From Augochlora pura (taxonomy: Eukaryota > Arthropoda > Insecta > Hymenoptera > Halictidae), in contig NC_135773.1 of NCBI RefSeq assembly GCF_028453695.1, positions 2,542,001-2,606,000 of the forward strand: a stretch of 64,000 nucleotides of DNA. Reading direction: 5' to 3'. A program made the position numbers and the translations under genes. Below are positions 1 to 11,351 of the stretch, piece by piece (positions within the stretch are counted from its first letter, which is position 1; each line of letters begins with the position of its first letter). The notes below the pieces were generated by a model. That model made no database searches, was not told the DNA's origin, and saw nothing but the letters and a program-made list of their open reading frames with translations.

Positions 1-394
1 TTAAATTTTAATAATTTATTTAATTTAATAATTGTAATTTAAATAATTCCATGTTTCAGCAGTGTTTAGCGAATTATTCGCAAAGTTATGTTACTGATAA
101 ATAACCCTGTTAAAGGACGTAAAGGATTGATTAGTTTAAGAAATGTTTGAAATGTCATTGTTAGTAAGAAACTCAACCAATTAGTAGTAACTTCACACCA
201 TGCTCTGAGGATAGTGCATTGATTTCGTACAGTGTATGAAGAACGGCTCAGCTGAACTGTATAGGACCAATGACCCCAGCCACCTTTGTATTGGCGCTGA
301 TTTCCTCTGTACAGGATTCGCCCCCTTTTTGTATTAACTTCACTCCCTTTAGATTAATCCCGTCTCCTTTTGTATCAAACCCGCCATCGTTTGA

Positions 395-780
395 TTTGGT
401 ATGCCTTAAACCTGTTCTAAAATGATACTGACTCTGTACTACATCTGTATTAAATATGTCCTAAAACTGATCTATATCTGTCCTGAATGTATCCTTAGTT
501 TACCTTAAATCTCACCGAAAACTTGCCCAATTATTCTGTATTTGCTATAAATCTGCCTTAAATCTGCGCTAACTGCCTTAAAACCGCCTTACATGCCCTA
601 AATCTGTCCAAAAGCTGCCCTTAGTCTGCGTTATAGCTAACCTGAAACTGTCTTAAAATTGCCTTAATACTGTCCTAAACCTGACCTAATTCTTTCTTAA
701 ATCGGCCTTAAATGTGGCTTAGATCAATCCTAAATCTGTTTTAAAACTGATCCGAATCTATCCTGAATCTGTTTTGAAAG
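395..780. repeat. Degenerate short tandem array, about 10-12 bp unit
   Basis: A loose motif, roughly CTGNCCTTAAAT (variants CTGTCCTAAAC, CTGCCTTAAAT, CTGTTTTAAAA), recurs some thirty times in the same orientation with small spacing changes. It looks like an old decayed minisatellite. Confidence 0.7.
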
Positions 781-2239
781 TGTCCCTCAGATTGCGCGGC
801 CAAACCTAAAGGGAGGGAGGCTATTCTCAAAAGCGGAAGGGCTAACAGAAAAGGGAACGAAAAATAAATCGTTGAATTTAGAATAAGATTAAAAGATGCC
901 CCCACTCCGTTATTTAATTCTTTCCTACGTGGACCCCCGCAAATGACATAATACGCATGATTTATCGACATTCCGGTGTGGCTCGCGAGTTACAATCGCA
1001 TAAACAAAAGAAAGGGATTGGATGAAAAGGATGGTTTTCCACTGGAAGCGCAAAAGTGGGACAAGCCGAGCGCAGAAAAATTCTTTTGTTGATACAGAAA
1101 ACAATGGTGCGAGGTTACAGAAAACCCGACATTACCAGAAGTTCCCGCCGAGCTTACCATTTTCCAGGAAACCGCTCGATGAGGGGGGTTTTCGACCCTG
1201 TTCCAGCAATATGGCGGCGTTTACAGGGCGAACCAGCGACGCTCTGTATCGACTAATAGTCGGGGTATTGACTAATGGTTGCTGCGCCAAGTAAGTAGTA
1301 CCAGTCGGTGTCAGGACGGGCACAATAACGATGCTCATTCGCAACTCGCTATTATTAAAGTATTATTTATTAGTCATTCAAATGTTTCCCTCAAACACGA
1401 AGCATAACTGTCCAGCTTAACATGGGGATCGATCAAGTATATGCTAAACAAAGAATTATTTTATATAATGATTACGGTGTATAATTAAACATTAATTATA
1501 ATACTATCGGGTAGCTAAAAGCTATTTAATAAACAATTAATTATGCGTGCAATTCGATATATCACGTAACTATTTTGGATAGCGTAAATACCTTGAAAAT
1601 ATTAAAAATGTTTGTTTTCCTAATTAGTGCACTTTAATTTTGGATTGTTTCGATTAGTCGGACGCGTCATTCGAAATGAAGGCGGTCGATGAACGAACTG
1701 ATCGGTGAAAGAGAGATAAAAGATTATAATAAGTTATGCCAGCGGCCATACTTATTGCGTGTGCATGTAAAAGCAAGGGTTAAGGCGCGTTTATGTAACC
1801 ACTGGCTTGAAAACTCCTTCGTCGCGTGACCTACATTTTCTGGCCAATGTCTGGGAAAAAAAGGGGCCACGAACGCGCGCAACTTTGTTGGCTATAAGTA
1901 AAGAAACTACCCCGGATGATTTTTAAATAATCATTTTCAGCATCAATTGGAGTACTATGAATGAACTGGGAATTATACACGAGTAACGCAAGGCAAACCA
2001 CGACGAGTCCTTCGGTTCATCTGAAGCCTAATAGAATCGTTAACAAGTTTCGTTTTTTGCAATTAATTAATTTCAAATGTTCACACACATAATTTATAAA
2101 ATCTAACCCCACCTACTTCTAAGAAATCCATTTAAACTTGTTTGTGTTTTCATGTGGAAACCTTGCATACTATTAATTTTTACGCGATGTCCCATGGAGT
2201 CTTTGTGTATAGTATACATAAATGGTTTTTAAGTACATA

Positions 2240-2342
2240 GAATCTTTTATATAACAAACAGTTTTGAGGTAAATTGAGTCTTTTATATAACAAATAGTTC
2301 TGAAATCAATTGAATGTTTTATACGACGGACAGTTTTAACGT
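2240..2342. repeat. 36-bp tandem repeat, about three copies
   Basis: Copies start at 2240, 2276 and 2312, sharing CTTTTATATAACAAA and CAGTTTTGA-like text. The third copy is partial and diverged. Confidence 0.85.
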
Positions 2343-2390
2343 GAACATAATTTTTCACGCAACAATTCTAGTAAAACCGTTGCGCAAATA

Positions 2391-2620
2391 TAATGGGTTG
2401 TTCGGAAAGTAATTTCGTTTTTTCCCAAGAAAGGACTTAATTTTTTCACAGCCAACTTCACGCTTAAGCTGCACAATCATTATATATTTGGACAACTGAT
2501 ATAGTGAGTCTTGTTTGCTAAGAATTTTGTTCGATTCTTTGCAATAGTTTTTGTTTAGTAATCTATTGTGTTTCATTTCCACCAAGAAAAAAACGAAACG
2601 ACTTTCCGAACGACCTAATA
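2391..2620. mobile_element. Mariner-type MITE
   Basis: Inverted ends of about 30 bp: GGTTGTTCGGAAAGTAATTT on the left and the complement of AAACGACTTTCCGAACGACC on the right, both continuing into CGTTTTTT. TA lies at each boundary. The GGTTG-plus-AAAGT terminus is typical of mariner. About 230 bp, no transposase. Confidence 0.8.
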
Positions 2621-3402
2621 CAAACTTTCGTGACCGGCGATATCGAAGATAATTGATTGAACGTGGCGCAGTCGTTGCATGCACGATGCAGTCTTACCAT
2701 GATTTCTGCGTTCAGGGCATCGACGTGACTTGAAGTGCCAAAGGGTTCATAGATGGCTTAAAAATCGATGCGTCGGTTTCAGGGCATCACAGCCCCAGCC
2801 TTTTTCAATAAAACCCCGGTTGCTGAGTTTCCGTCGCTGCTGAATGGCGGCGGAGAGTCTTTTGTGCGCACCCAATAAAATACACCATGATTCGTTTAAT
2901 AATGTATATTTAAAATTTTATTGCATTATATTTAATCAAAAAATGGCACAATAATTGTAGACTTTTCTGGAGAAATCATGAATGATTCGTTGCTGATCAA
3001 CAAATAAACGTTCTACGCCGCCGGCCCGATTCCGATTATTTTCACTGTAATAAGAAAAATGAACGTGTCCGTAAAAACCTGTGCTCGCATCCAACGTGTT
3101 TTTTTGTTCTCTTTTCTCCGCGGTCAGCTAACAAGGACAGGATAAATGAATACAAAGCCTTCGAGTCGCAACATCGAGTGAAATTTGCGATAATCTACGA
3201 TCTCGCCGTTTATTATTGGAATATCATCTTACTATTTCTATTCTCTAGGACAATAATCGTTAATATTGTACCGTTATCGTCAAAGTCATATCACGACGTA
3301 TCTAGTACACTCGTTAATGCGCTCGGACAACCAGAATTGATTCCATGATCCCCCACCGTCTCGATTCCCGAGTCCCATTTTTAATCGTTTCTCGCTTATA
3401 TA

Positions 3403-3438
<36 letters not shown>

Positions 3439-5491
3439 GATTTCTTGTTTTAACAGTGTCCCAAGGATGAAAGCACGCGGTTTCCGCATATTTACAAACG
3501 CGCACGGTTTCCCTTCTCTGCGTATATTTACATAGCACGGTCGCTGAAATTCAGTTATCTCGTTCGAACGGCAAGACATACACCGCGCCGACGCGACATA
3601 TTCTCTGATTTAACATGTGTATAAATATAACAGGTAACATCTCGCTGCAACGCATGCTTGCATCCTATACAATCCGCCTTATGAATTAATTCATGTTTTG
3701 ATTGCTTACGTGTGATCGAACATTTCAGCGATCAAACGATATCTTCGTGGTATCTAACGCGCTCGTCCGCCCCGGATCTCTTTGGTTTTTCGTTTTCGTC
3801 GCGACCGATTAACAATGACGCCATTTCGTTTCCCGTTCGCAGCTGGAGGAATTATTCGCGCGCGATCACGCGCAGGCATTTGCGCGTCTCCGTGTTAGAT
3901 ATTGTCAAAATTATAATTATCGAACGTCGACGGCAAATGAACCCGAGGATAATGTCGCGAGATACGCCTCCCTTCGCGGCAACTCCTTTGTTGCATGGTC
4001 TCTATGTTACACACTGGATCGAAGTTGTCGTGCAATTAATGGAAACAATCGATTCGCCCCGCGTCAGGCGTTGGAACGATCAAATTGATCTCGACGACCA
4101 CGGTCAAAGGAAATACTTTCGGGAGAGGCGTGTGTCGCGACACTTTTTGGACAACGTCGTTTTACCAACGAATACGCGTGTCGCGTACAAAATCAGTGGT
4201 TTCTCGGTTCCGATAAAGTCGAGCAAGTGCATTACGGTACATCGAAAACAATGCTTGCTTAATTCGTACGGAAACGTCGGTCACCTGTCTTTTCTTTTTT
4301 TCAGTATCCGAAACTGAACGGACGAAATCGTGCGTCGTGTAACACGAGTTCGCTCGCACGTTCCGAGAGCCCGATTCGACTAGATCCTCCATATATATAA
4401 TTATAATTTCAACAATACGAGTCGCTCTGTGGATTACGAGTTCGGAGCACGCCCGTATCGTTTTCCCAGCGTTTCCTCCTTCATCGCTGAAATGGTTCGT
4501 CGGAGCACCCACGATCATCTCAGGTGGAACCTCGATACGCCGCTTCGTGATCTGCAGAATATGATAATCACAACCGAAAATTATGTACAGGACGCGGGGC
4601 CGCGGTAACTCGAAACTGGAAACGCTGGAATGTCGCGCGTCGCGTGAAATTCCGCGAGATCGCGGGAAAAATAATACGCGGTCCTAAATCGCAACCCTCT
4701 TCTCCGACGCGTCTTCGTTTTTCGCGCGATTTCACGCGCTGCGCGACATTCGCGCGTTCCATCTAGGATCAGCGCAATCGCGCGGCGTCTCCGCGCAACG
4801 CCGTTTTATTTTTCCCCCTCGAATCGTATTCCGAAACGTAACCGCGAAAGACGAGCGCGAGCGCGGCAACGATGCCGCGCGGAACCGTGTCGCGGTTTTA
4901 CCCTAGGAAAATTGTATCGACCGATTTTTACGAGTAAATACAACTGTAGGCGATAATTGACTCGGTTGTGTCAAAACTTCCTTTGAACCGAAACGGAAAC
5001 AGAGATCAACGGAAAAAAACTTGTTCACCGTGTTCCCGGTCGTATTTACCACACAAAGCAGAGGCTAGCGTCGGGACGATCATCGATTCTACCAACCGCG
5101 TCATGACAAGCGAGCACGTGCCAGTGATCGACCAACCTTCCGTTTTAACAACCGCTTAAAATATGCAATAACAGCATGTCCGGCGGGTGAGGTAAGTTAC
5201 AAAACTAGTACAAAACTAGCAGCTAGGTACAAAAATGTAATTAACCGTTAATAATGAAGGCCGCCCGGAAAACTGCCAGGGACCAGCTTCGCGTATTTTT
5301 TTTTTTCCTTTTTTTTATCCCTCCCTCCCCCCCTCCCAGCCCTTCTCGACCACCTCGTTTCAGACCCCGTTACCCACATGTCATTCTCGTTCGCGTTGCG
5401 TCTAGGAAAAAACAAAGAAAGAAACAACGCTTCGGTGCTTCTTTGTGTAACAACGCAGGTACCGTTAACTCCGTCTTTCGCTACTTCTTCT
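2621..5491. other. Non-coding; CpG-rich block 3700-5160
   Basis: From 3700 the DNA becomes CpG-rich with many TCGCG words. A 201-codon open frame (3712-4317, +) starts with GTG and has no recognisable domain or good codon bias. The block may be regulatory or an exon-bearing region of an unseen gene. Confidence 0.4.
3406..3435. repeat. (CT)n microsatellite
   Basis: Fifteen uninterrupted CT units. Confidence 0.97.
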
Positions 5492-5591
5492 NNNNNNNNN
5501 NNNNNNNNNNNNNNNNNNNNNNNNNNNNNNNNNNNNNNNNNNNNNNNNNNNNNNNNNNNNNNNNNNNNNNNNNNNNNNNNNNNNNNNNNNN
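5492..5591. other. Assembly gap, 100 N
   Basis: Exactly 100 unknown bases, a usual placeholder length. The true size is unknown. The left flank is pyrimidine-rich, a common cause of breaks. Confidence 0.99.
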
Positions 5592-5983
5592 AATAATTGG
5601 GCTGCGTAGTTCTATGTAAATTCGCGTTTTCATGAAATAGTTTCTTGAAACAATCATCGTGTAGTATATAAAAAGTAATTAATAAATTGAATAACGAATA
5701 TTTATCTTTTGTTTGGAAATGTATTTAATATCTAGGGCATAGTTACCCAATATTATCAATAACACGGTATGTACTTTCCATTTGCAGAACACATGGCAGT
5801 TCGATCGAGGAGTCGACGTTTTGACAACTTTCTTCTATTGTATAAGTGTTTAATACCAGTTATATTAAGATTATATACTGTAACGTAGATTTGGAGTTGA
5901 AAAACCATTCTCAGAAGTGAATCTCATCGCGACGCGAAGTTTTGGATCAGACTCCAAACAGATATTTAAAAGTTCGTCCGGCA

Positions 5984-6041
5984 CAGATTTTTAAATAGAT
6001 TGTTTGCAATTTTTAAATAGGTTTTTTGCAATTTTTAAATA
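5984..6041. repeat. Short tandem repeat around ATTTTTAAATA
   Basis: Three copies of a roughly 20-bp unit, each containing ATTTTTAAATA followed by a T/G-rich spacer and GCA. Confidence 0.6.
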
Positions 6042-6458
6042 CCTTCTTGTCGATTATAAATTATTACGTTTCGTTGATCTCGATTGAAAGTTGCGTACCG
6101 TTAATTACGAAAGAAGCTATTGAAGTCGTAGTGTAAACGAACAAAAGCTGGTTAAAATTAATAAATTAAGAACTTTTCTTTTCTATAAAGAAAAATTGAA
6201 AATTATCGTGAAAGCAAATGAATGGGTTTGTTTAACGGTAGATCAAGTTAGAGGATGGAGATCTATCTTCTCGATAACATTGCATTGTGAACTTAATTGA
6301 TATCTAAAGTAAAATAGTTGCAAAAGTAAATAAATGTGCAATTATCAAATTTTTGTACGAATAAAAGAATTATAGATTTTTCAAGCAAAAAAAAATAGAA
6401 ATTGTTGAAACGATCCATAGTTTAGGATATAATGGCCTGTTTTAATGTTCATCAATCC

Positions 6459-6476
6459 CTCTCTCTCTCTCTCTCT
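6459..6476. repeat. (CT)n microsatellite
   Basis: Nine CT units. Confidence 0.95.
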
Positions 6477-7196
6477 TCAACAATTTGAAGAAACGTCACC
6501 GTGGTAAAAATGTGTGTTCCTAATTGAAATGTCCGAACTGAAATTAAGAAAGAAGTACAGTTAACGGTTTCAATATATCGCTTAAGAATTCTGAAAATTA
6601 GAATTTGATTATAACACAAAGCTGAAGAGATAAGGCTGAAGAGTTGAAATATTTGACGCAGTTTCGCATGTCCGATTTCATAAATAAAAGAGAATTGCAG
6701 CATGATTTCAGTGGGTTGCGATACAGCGCGCCGCGTTCAAACCAAATGAGCGAACGGTCGTTCGCCTCCGCTTCGAAAAAAATTGGTGCTCGTAACACAA
6801 GGCGAACGGTAACGAACTATGTATGTACGCAAGCGAGTGTTCGTGTTATTTAAATGGAGCATCGATTAATAAATTTTGTCGCGGCCGGGGGCGAACGTGC
6901 GAACGCTCGTTTCGCCTAAACGCGCCATTATAATCGTTTCGATCAAAGTTGACCTGAAAATTGAAATTTCTTCATAATGTATTTACACGAGAGGCAGCTC
7001 TAAAATAAAAGAGTCTTAACCTGTTAACCGGTTCCGACGAAATATTTCGCCATACCAGGAAGACAGCTCCGACAAGCGTGACGGTATTTTTTCGAAATTT
7101 TTCGAAGTTATGTCTGTAGAACATTACTCATTGAAACCTGGTTTAACCGTATGGTAATATTTCGAAATTGTGTAGCGTAATTTCAAACACCACTAT

Positions 7197-7299
7197 AATG
7201 ATTTTTAATACGTAGTAAACGTTATAAGTAAACTTGTAATGATTTTTAATACGCAGTAAACGTTATAAGTAAACTTGTAACGATTTTTAATATGTAAAC
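7197..7299. repeat. 41-bp tandem repeat, 2.5 copies
   Basis: Units start at 7197, 7238 and 7279 (AATGATTTTTAATACG, GTAAACGTTATAAGTAAACT). Copies 1 and 2 differ at one base. Confidence 0.9.
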
Positions 7300-7803
7300 T
7301 AAGAGCGTCATCTCTTGGATAGCTATCATTTGTTAGCACAAGACGTCTTCCTTTAACGTCAATCTAATATCTACCGTGTAATTCTCTAAAAACAAACATA
7401 ACCACCAGAAGCATGTCTCCTTGCTTCGAAATAATTATCTTAATTTGTTCGATCAATTCTCAGCACATTGCAAATATTTTATTTATATATTCTCTAAATA
7501 CGTCACAGATTTTAAGACAATATTTCACAGACATTATTCCGTCGAATGCTCGACTTTTGTTAATTACTTGAAGCGCGACGATGTAGCTTCTCACCGCGAA
7601 GAGACGAGTTGAGTTAAGTTAATTCTCCGGTTAACAGGTGAAACGTTAAGAACCTTAAAGAACGCGGCAACAATTGTTTTGCACCGGTCCGGTAAATCCA
7701 GCGTCGGACAGACCCAGCGACAGTTTCGTAATCACCGAGATACGAAGAAGACACAGAGCAAGGGCGAGAGAACGGTGTAAGGAAAGAGAGAAGGGGTGAA
7801 AAA

Positions 7804-7815
7804 GGGGGGGGGGGG
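7804..7815. repeat. Poly-G run, 12 G
   Basis: Uninterrupted G12 inside a purine-rich CpG block. Length may be inexact in the assembly. Confidence 0.9.
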
Positions 7816-9608
7816 TGTCGATTACCGAATCGAACGAAGGGAAGAAAGCGTGAGTCCGCGCAATCGGGTCCCCTTCAGTGAATATATCCATGGGATGGGC
7901 GTTCTACTGGCGCGCAGATCGACGCGTCGTCGCATTCGTAGAGGCATCTCCGTTAATTGACCTAGTGTTCTCTTCTTTTTCTTTTTCTTTTTTTTTCTTT
8001 TTTCAAGTGTTTTTCGTTATTTTCTGCGCGCGTAGGTAAGTACGTGTGTATATGCGTGTTTTCGTGTGTTCGTGTCTATTACGCGTTAAGTTTTTGTTTG
8101 TCCTTCGTAATTGATTCGATTCGCCGGAACGAAACCGCACCGCTCCGATTCCATTCGCGCGACATATTAGTGATTGGCAAAAACAGCTCGTTTTTTTTTG
8201 TTTTGTTTGTTTTCGTACGCTACGACATTTATTGAGCGTGATCTTACGACGTAGATAGGCAACGGTTAAGTCCGCGTGCGCTCCCGCGAACGTGTCCAAG
8301 AAACGCGGCGTCCATTACACGGAGAGAGAAGAAAGAAAGCAAACCGTGAGGGACGAAAAGGAAACGCCGCTGTAACGTGTCCCCGATCGAACAGCAATCT
8401 TTAGCTTCTCTCTTGCGGTTCTGTCAGCGAAGCACGATCGGAGACGCAGCACGCCGCGGGCTCTTTGCCCGATCTAGCTGGCCAAAAATCGATCTCACCG
8501 AGGTCTTTTTAGGAAATTACGAGTATTCCACCTGATGGAGATAAACGAGTTGGAAAATATAATTAAAAGTATATATTATATATTCAAAATAATATATATT
8601 CAAAGTATAATTAATTTAACCTATTTGTTGCGTTTTCAGAGCATCACGCATTAACAATATATACATTAAATGGATAAAAAGTGTGAAGAAAGTTCATGCT
8701 ACTTGAAACCAGGAAATATCAATTTGCATATAAATTAAGAACAAATTAACAGGAAAAATTGATTGAATTTTCTGTGGTGTGCGAAGTAAACGTTCCAAAT
8801 CGCGACACACGATCGCCTCGATTGTGAAGCAGAAACATTAGAATAATTATTCGGTTATTTGTTGAATTAGTCCAAATATGTGGCAGGTCTATTAAAAAAG
8901 CGTTCAAGTATCAACCTAATCGCATAAGCTCGTTTCGGACAAAAGTCCCGCGTTAAAGAGAATTTTGGCCAACTAAATCGTTGAAGCGGCTGGTATCTTA
9001 GCGCCCGATGCGCTAGTCAGCAAGCTCGAAGCCGTTCCTCGGTAGTTCTGTCGGCGACCCAAAGAAATTCCCCAGACTGAGCCTCGATTCTTTCTTTCGT
9101 TCGTCACTATATGCCGACTCTCTGTTCCACTTCCAGAATAGCTTCATTTAATTATAGACTGTAGACGTGTGTGTGTATATAATCAACTATATTTAACTTT
9201 GAGATTGCATAGAAAAAGGAATACGCTTACGCTTATACGTTTATAGTGATTCGAATAGTTTTCTCCAAGAGGCAACGAACGTGCCCGGAACCGGGGCACA
9301 CGAGACCCGACGACCGCGGCGTGCCCCGCCGTTCCCGCGTTCGATATTCCCCAGTTGTTCGTGAACGATAAACGGTTCACAGTGGTCCGAAAAAGAGGCG
9401 TTCCATGACCAAAATTCAATATTTTTAAATATTGGCATTCCCAGTAAACTGGGAACCTTTCGAAGCAACCGCGCGTAATATATTCGTTTCAGATGAAAAT
9501 CATAAGATTGAAGGTAGAATTAAACGTTCGAATTTAACACTTCGAATAAAGAATCTAGTTTTGTTCAGTTTCTAATCCGTTTACAAATGACGTCCAATCT
9601 ATAACAAT

Positions 9609-9826
9609 TTAACCCTTAAATGCATGATTTTTCCTTTTTAAATACAATAAATTGAAACAAGTAGTTACTTAAATATAGATTAAGGGAAAAATAAAGAAAA
9701 AAAAATTTTTTTCCAAAAAGTATATTTTAAAAAAAGAAAAAAATTAAAAAAAAAAAAAAAATTATGAAATTATGTACGGAAGAAAACACTGATGTAAATA
9801 TACATCATCATGCATTTAAGGGAACA
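9609..9826 (+). mobile_element. TTAA MITE, family F
   Basis: Starts TTAACCCTTAAATGCATGA and ends TCATGCATTTAAGGG followed by AACA (decayed site). Hairpin GATGTAAATATACATC at 9791-9806 is 16 bp from the right end. Its interior contains an A-rich run (about 9690-9765). Confidence 0.65.
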
Positions 9827-10407
9827 ATACCATGAACAGTTTTCAGCGTGAGACCTTCTTTATGCGAAAGCTTGAATATAAGAATAATATTAACAAATAG
9901 GTGACAACAGTATTTCGTTTCCTCGATAAGCAGTGGTAGTCGCGCACGTCATTGAAGCGTTCGTATCCAATTTAAAAGTAAAGCATGATTTGTCAAACGT
10001 TTCCGATGATCTGGTCAAAAAAAATGGTGTCCAATAAAATTTCGTCAGTGATTTACTTTACTAAAAATTAGACTATAAAAACTTGGAAATAAGATTTTGT
10101 TTTATGAACAATGCTGGCCGTCTCGAGACGAGTTCAACGACCTGCTATGTTACAATCTGAAACATTGAAATAACGCTGAAATAATTTTGGTCACAGAAAG
10201 CGAGTTCCCAGACTACTGTGCGGGCGTTCGGAGCAAGTAATCGCGAGAGGGTGTTCGATCAGTAGAACCGAGAATGATGGTTGAATTTAGTCTTTGTGGT
10301 TTGGATTTATTATCATAAGAGTGCGATTTTCTCGTTGATCAGGAGAAAAACATTTTTTATTGTACTTGACCGAGCTGCCCCGATCGATCGCGCTCGGCTA
10401 GGAACGC

Positions 10408-10408
<1 letters not shown>

Positions 10409-10446
<38 letters not shown>

Positions 10447-10495
10447 TCTCTCTCTCTCTCTTTCTCACTCTCACTCACTCTCTTTCTCTCACTCC
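10409..10495. repeat. Compound (TC)n/CACT microsatellite
   Basis: TC repeats to 10438, a GCGCGCGC break, more CT repeats, then CACTCT variants. It lies just upstream of the TATA-like site at 10501. Confidence 0.95.
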
Positions 10496-10500
10496 CGAGG

Positions 10501-10540
10501 CTATATAAAATCGTTATCGGAGTGAAACTCTCTCGCGTAA
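10501..10540 (+). promoter_or_regulatory. TATA-like site pointing into the receptor 3' end
   Basis: CTATATAAAATCG at 10502-10514 follows the TC-rich microsatellite (a GAGA-like context). It would drive + strand transcription antisense to the receptor's last exon. No coding gene is visible downstream, so it may be chance. Confidence 0.25.
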
Positions 10541-11171
10541 AACGGTAATATATTCGAAGCGTCTAAAATTGGCTAATGCCGAAAGCCGACGGTTGTATAA
10601 ATCCTCCGAACCCGGATCGGTTCCTCGACGAATCAGGCAACCAACCCCCCTTTTGTTTCGGATCGCTTCGCCCCCTTAGAATTTGCCGCGTGTTTCGTTT
10701 TTCTTATCCCGCGCTTTGTTCGTCGTTTTTTTTCTCCTCCGTTTCGTTTTGCTTTGTTTTTCTTTTCTTTCTTTCTTCTGCTTTTCTTTTTCTTCGTTTG
10801 TTTGTTTGTTTGTTTTTCTTTTTTTCTCGGTTTGCTTGTTCGTGAACCGGGATACGATCGATCATTTCGCGAGCCGTTCCACGGTAGGGGCGCGGGCGAG
10901 CGTCTGGATGGCGGCCCGACGGTGGAACCCGAAACGCGGCGGCGTGTCGCGGCGGTTGTTTTCGGAACAAAGAATCTCAGTCTCAGCCCTCGAAGAAGTG
11001 TGTCCGAGAGAACGTTGGCGGATGCAAGAACGACCTCGAACCGAGACAAAAAGCGATGCTCTAGGAATGGTGGCGCGTGTGGAACGGTAGCGCGCGCGCT
11101 CGCGCGAAGAAAAGCGTTTCCTCCATCGTCCGGTACTCCCGTCGGCGTTCCCGTCTCCCCGGCTCCTCCCT

Positions 11172-11351
11172 TTAATCGTCGTCGTCGAGGCCGAGCAGCT
11201 CCGGCGGAAGCCGCCTGTGCCGGCAGCAGAGCGTCAGGCAGAGCACGCGAACCGCCAGACGAAACTGGGGGCTCATGGTTCCCAGGACCACCGCCTTCCA
11301 GAAGCTGTTCGTCACCCCCAGCCACACCACCGCGAAGTGAAGGAACGGGAC
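11172..11351 (-). CDS. Receptor exon 4 (TM7, helix 8 and C-terminus)
   Basis: This exon has no ATG in frame near its start, so it is easy to miss. The acceptor TGTGACTCTGTTCAG ends at 11352. The frame then gives VPFLHFAVVWLGVTNSFWKA, a TM7 segment, followed by MSPQFRLAVRV (helix 8), a Cys-rich stretch LCLTLCCRHRR and the end ELLGLDDDD before TAA (11174-11172). Phase 0 matches exon 3. The 3536-bp intron between exons 3 and 4 is the largest of the gene. Confidence 0.9.
   Translation of the reverse strand, partial: VPFLHFAVVWLGVTNSFWKAVVLGTMSPQFRLAVRVLCLTLCCRHRRLPPELLGLDDDD

Larger units (their letters stand above)
1..2390. other. Non-coding AT-rich region
   Basis: Holds the degenerate array at 395-780 and the 36-bp repeat at 2240-2342. 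Between 1000 and 1330 it is less AT-rich with short overlapping frames, none supported. Nothing else seen. Confidence 0.6.
5592..10408. other. Non-coding; CpG-rich block 7640-8520
   Basis: Mostly AT-rich with small repeats and the family F element. The block at 7640-8520 is CpG- and T/C-rich, with poly-G and a donor-like CGCGTAG|GTAAGTAC at 8034-8041 (+), so it could be a non-coding first exon; no protein frame supports a gene. Confidence 0.4.
10356..11171 (-). other. Probable 3' untranslated region of the receptor, purine-rich
   Basis: After the TAA at 11172 the minus strand runs through about 300 bp of CpG-rich DNA and then a long purine-rich tract (pyrimidine-rich on +, about 10685-10835). 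An AATAAA on the minus strand at 10361-10356 could be the poly(A) signal. No coding frame is convincing here: several frames are open only because the base composition is skewed. The 3' end itself is inferred. Confidence 0.35.

Noticed and set aside
3712..4317. 201-codon open frame on +
   Set aside because: It starts with GTG, not ATG, has no domain or consistent codon bias, and lies in CpG-rich DNA where long open frames are common.
9690..9765. A-rich tract as a retroposon poly(A) tail
   Set aside because: It lies inside a TTAA element and has no retroposon body or target-site duplication next to it.
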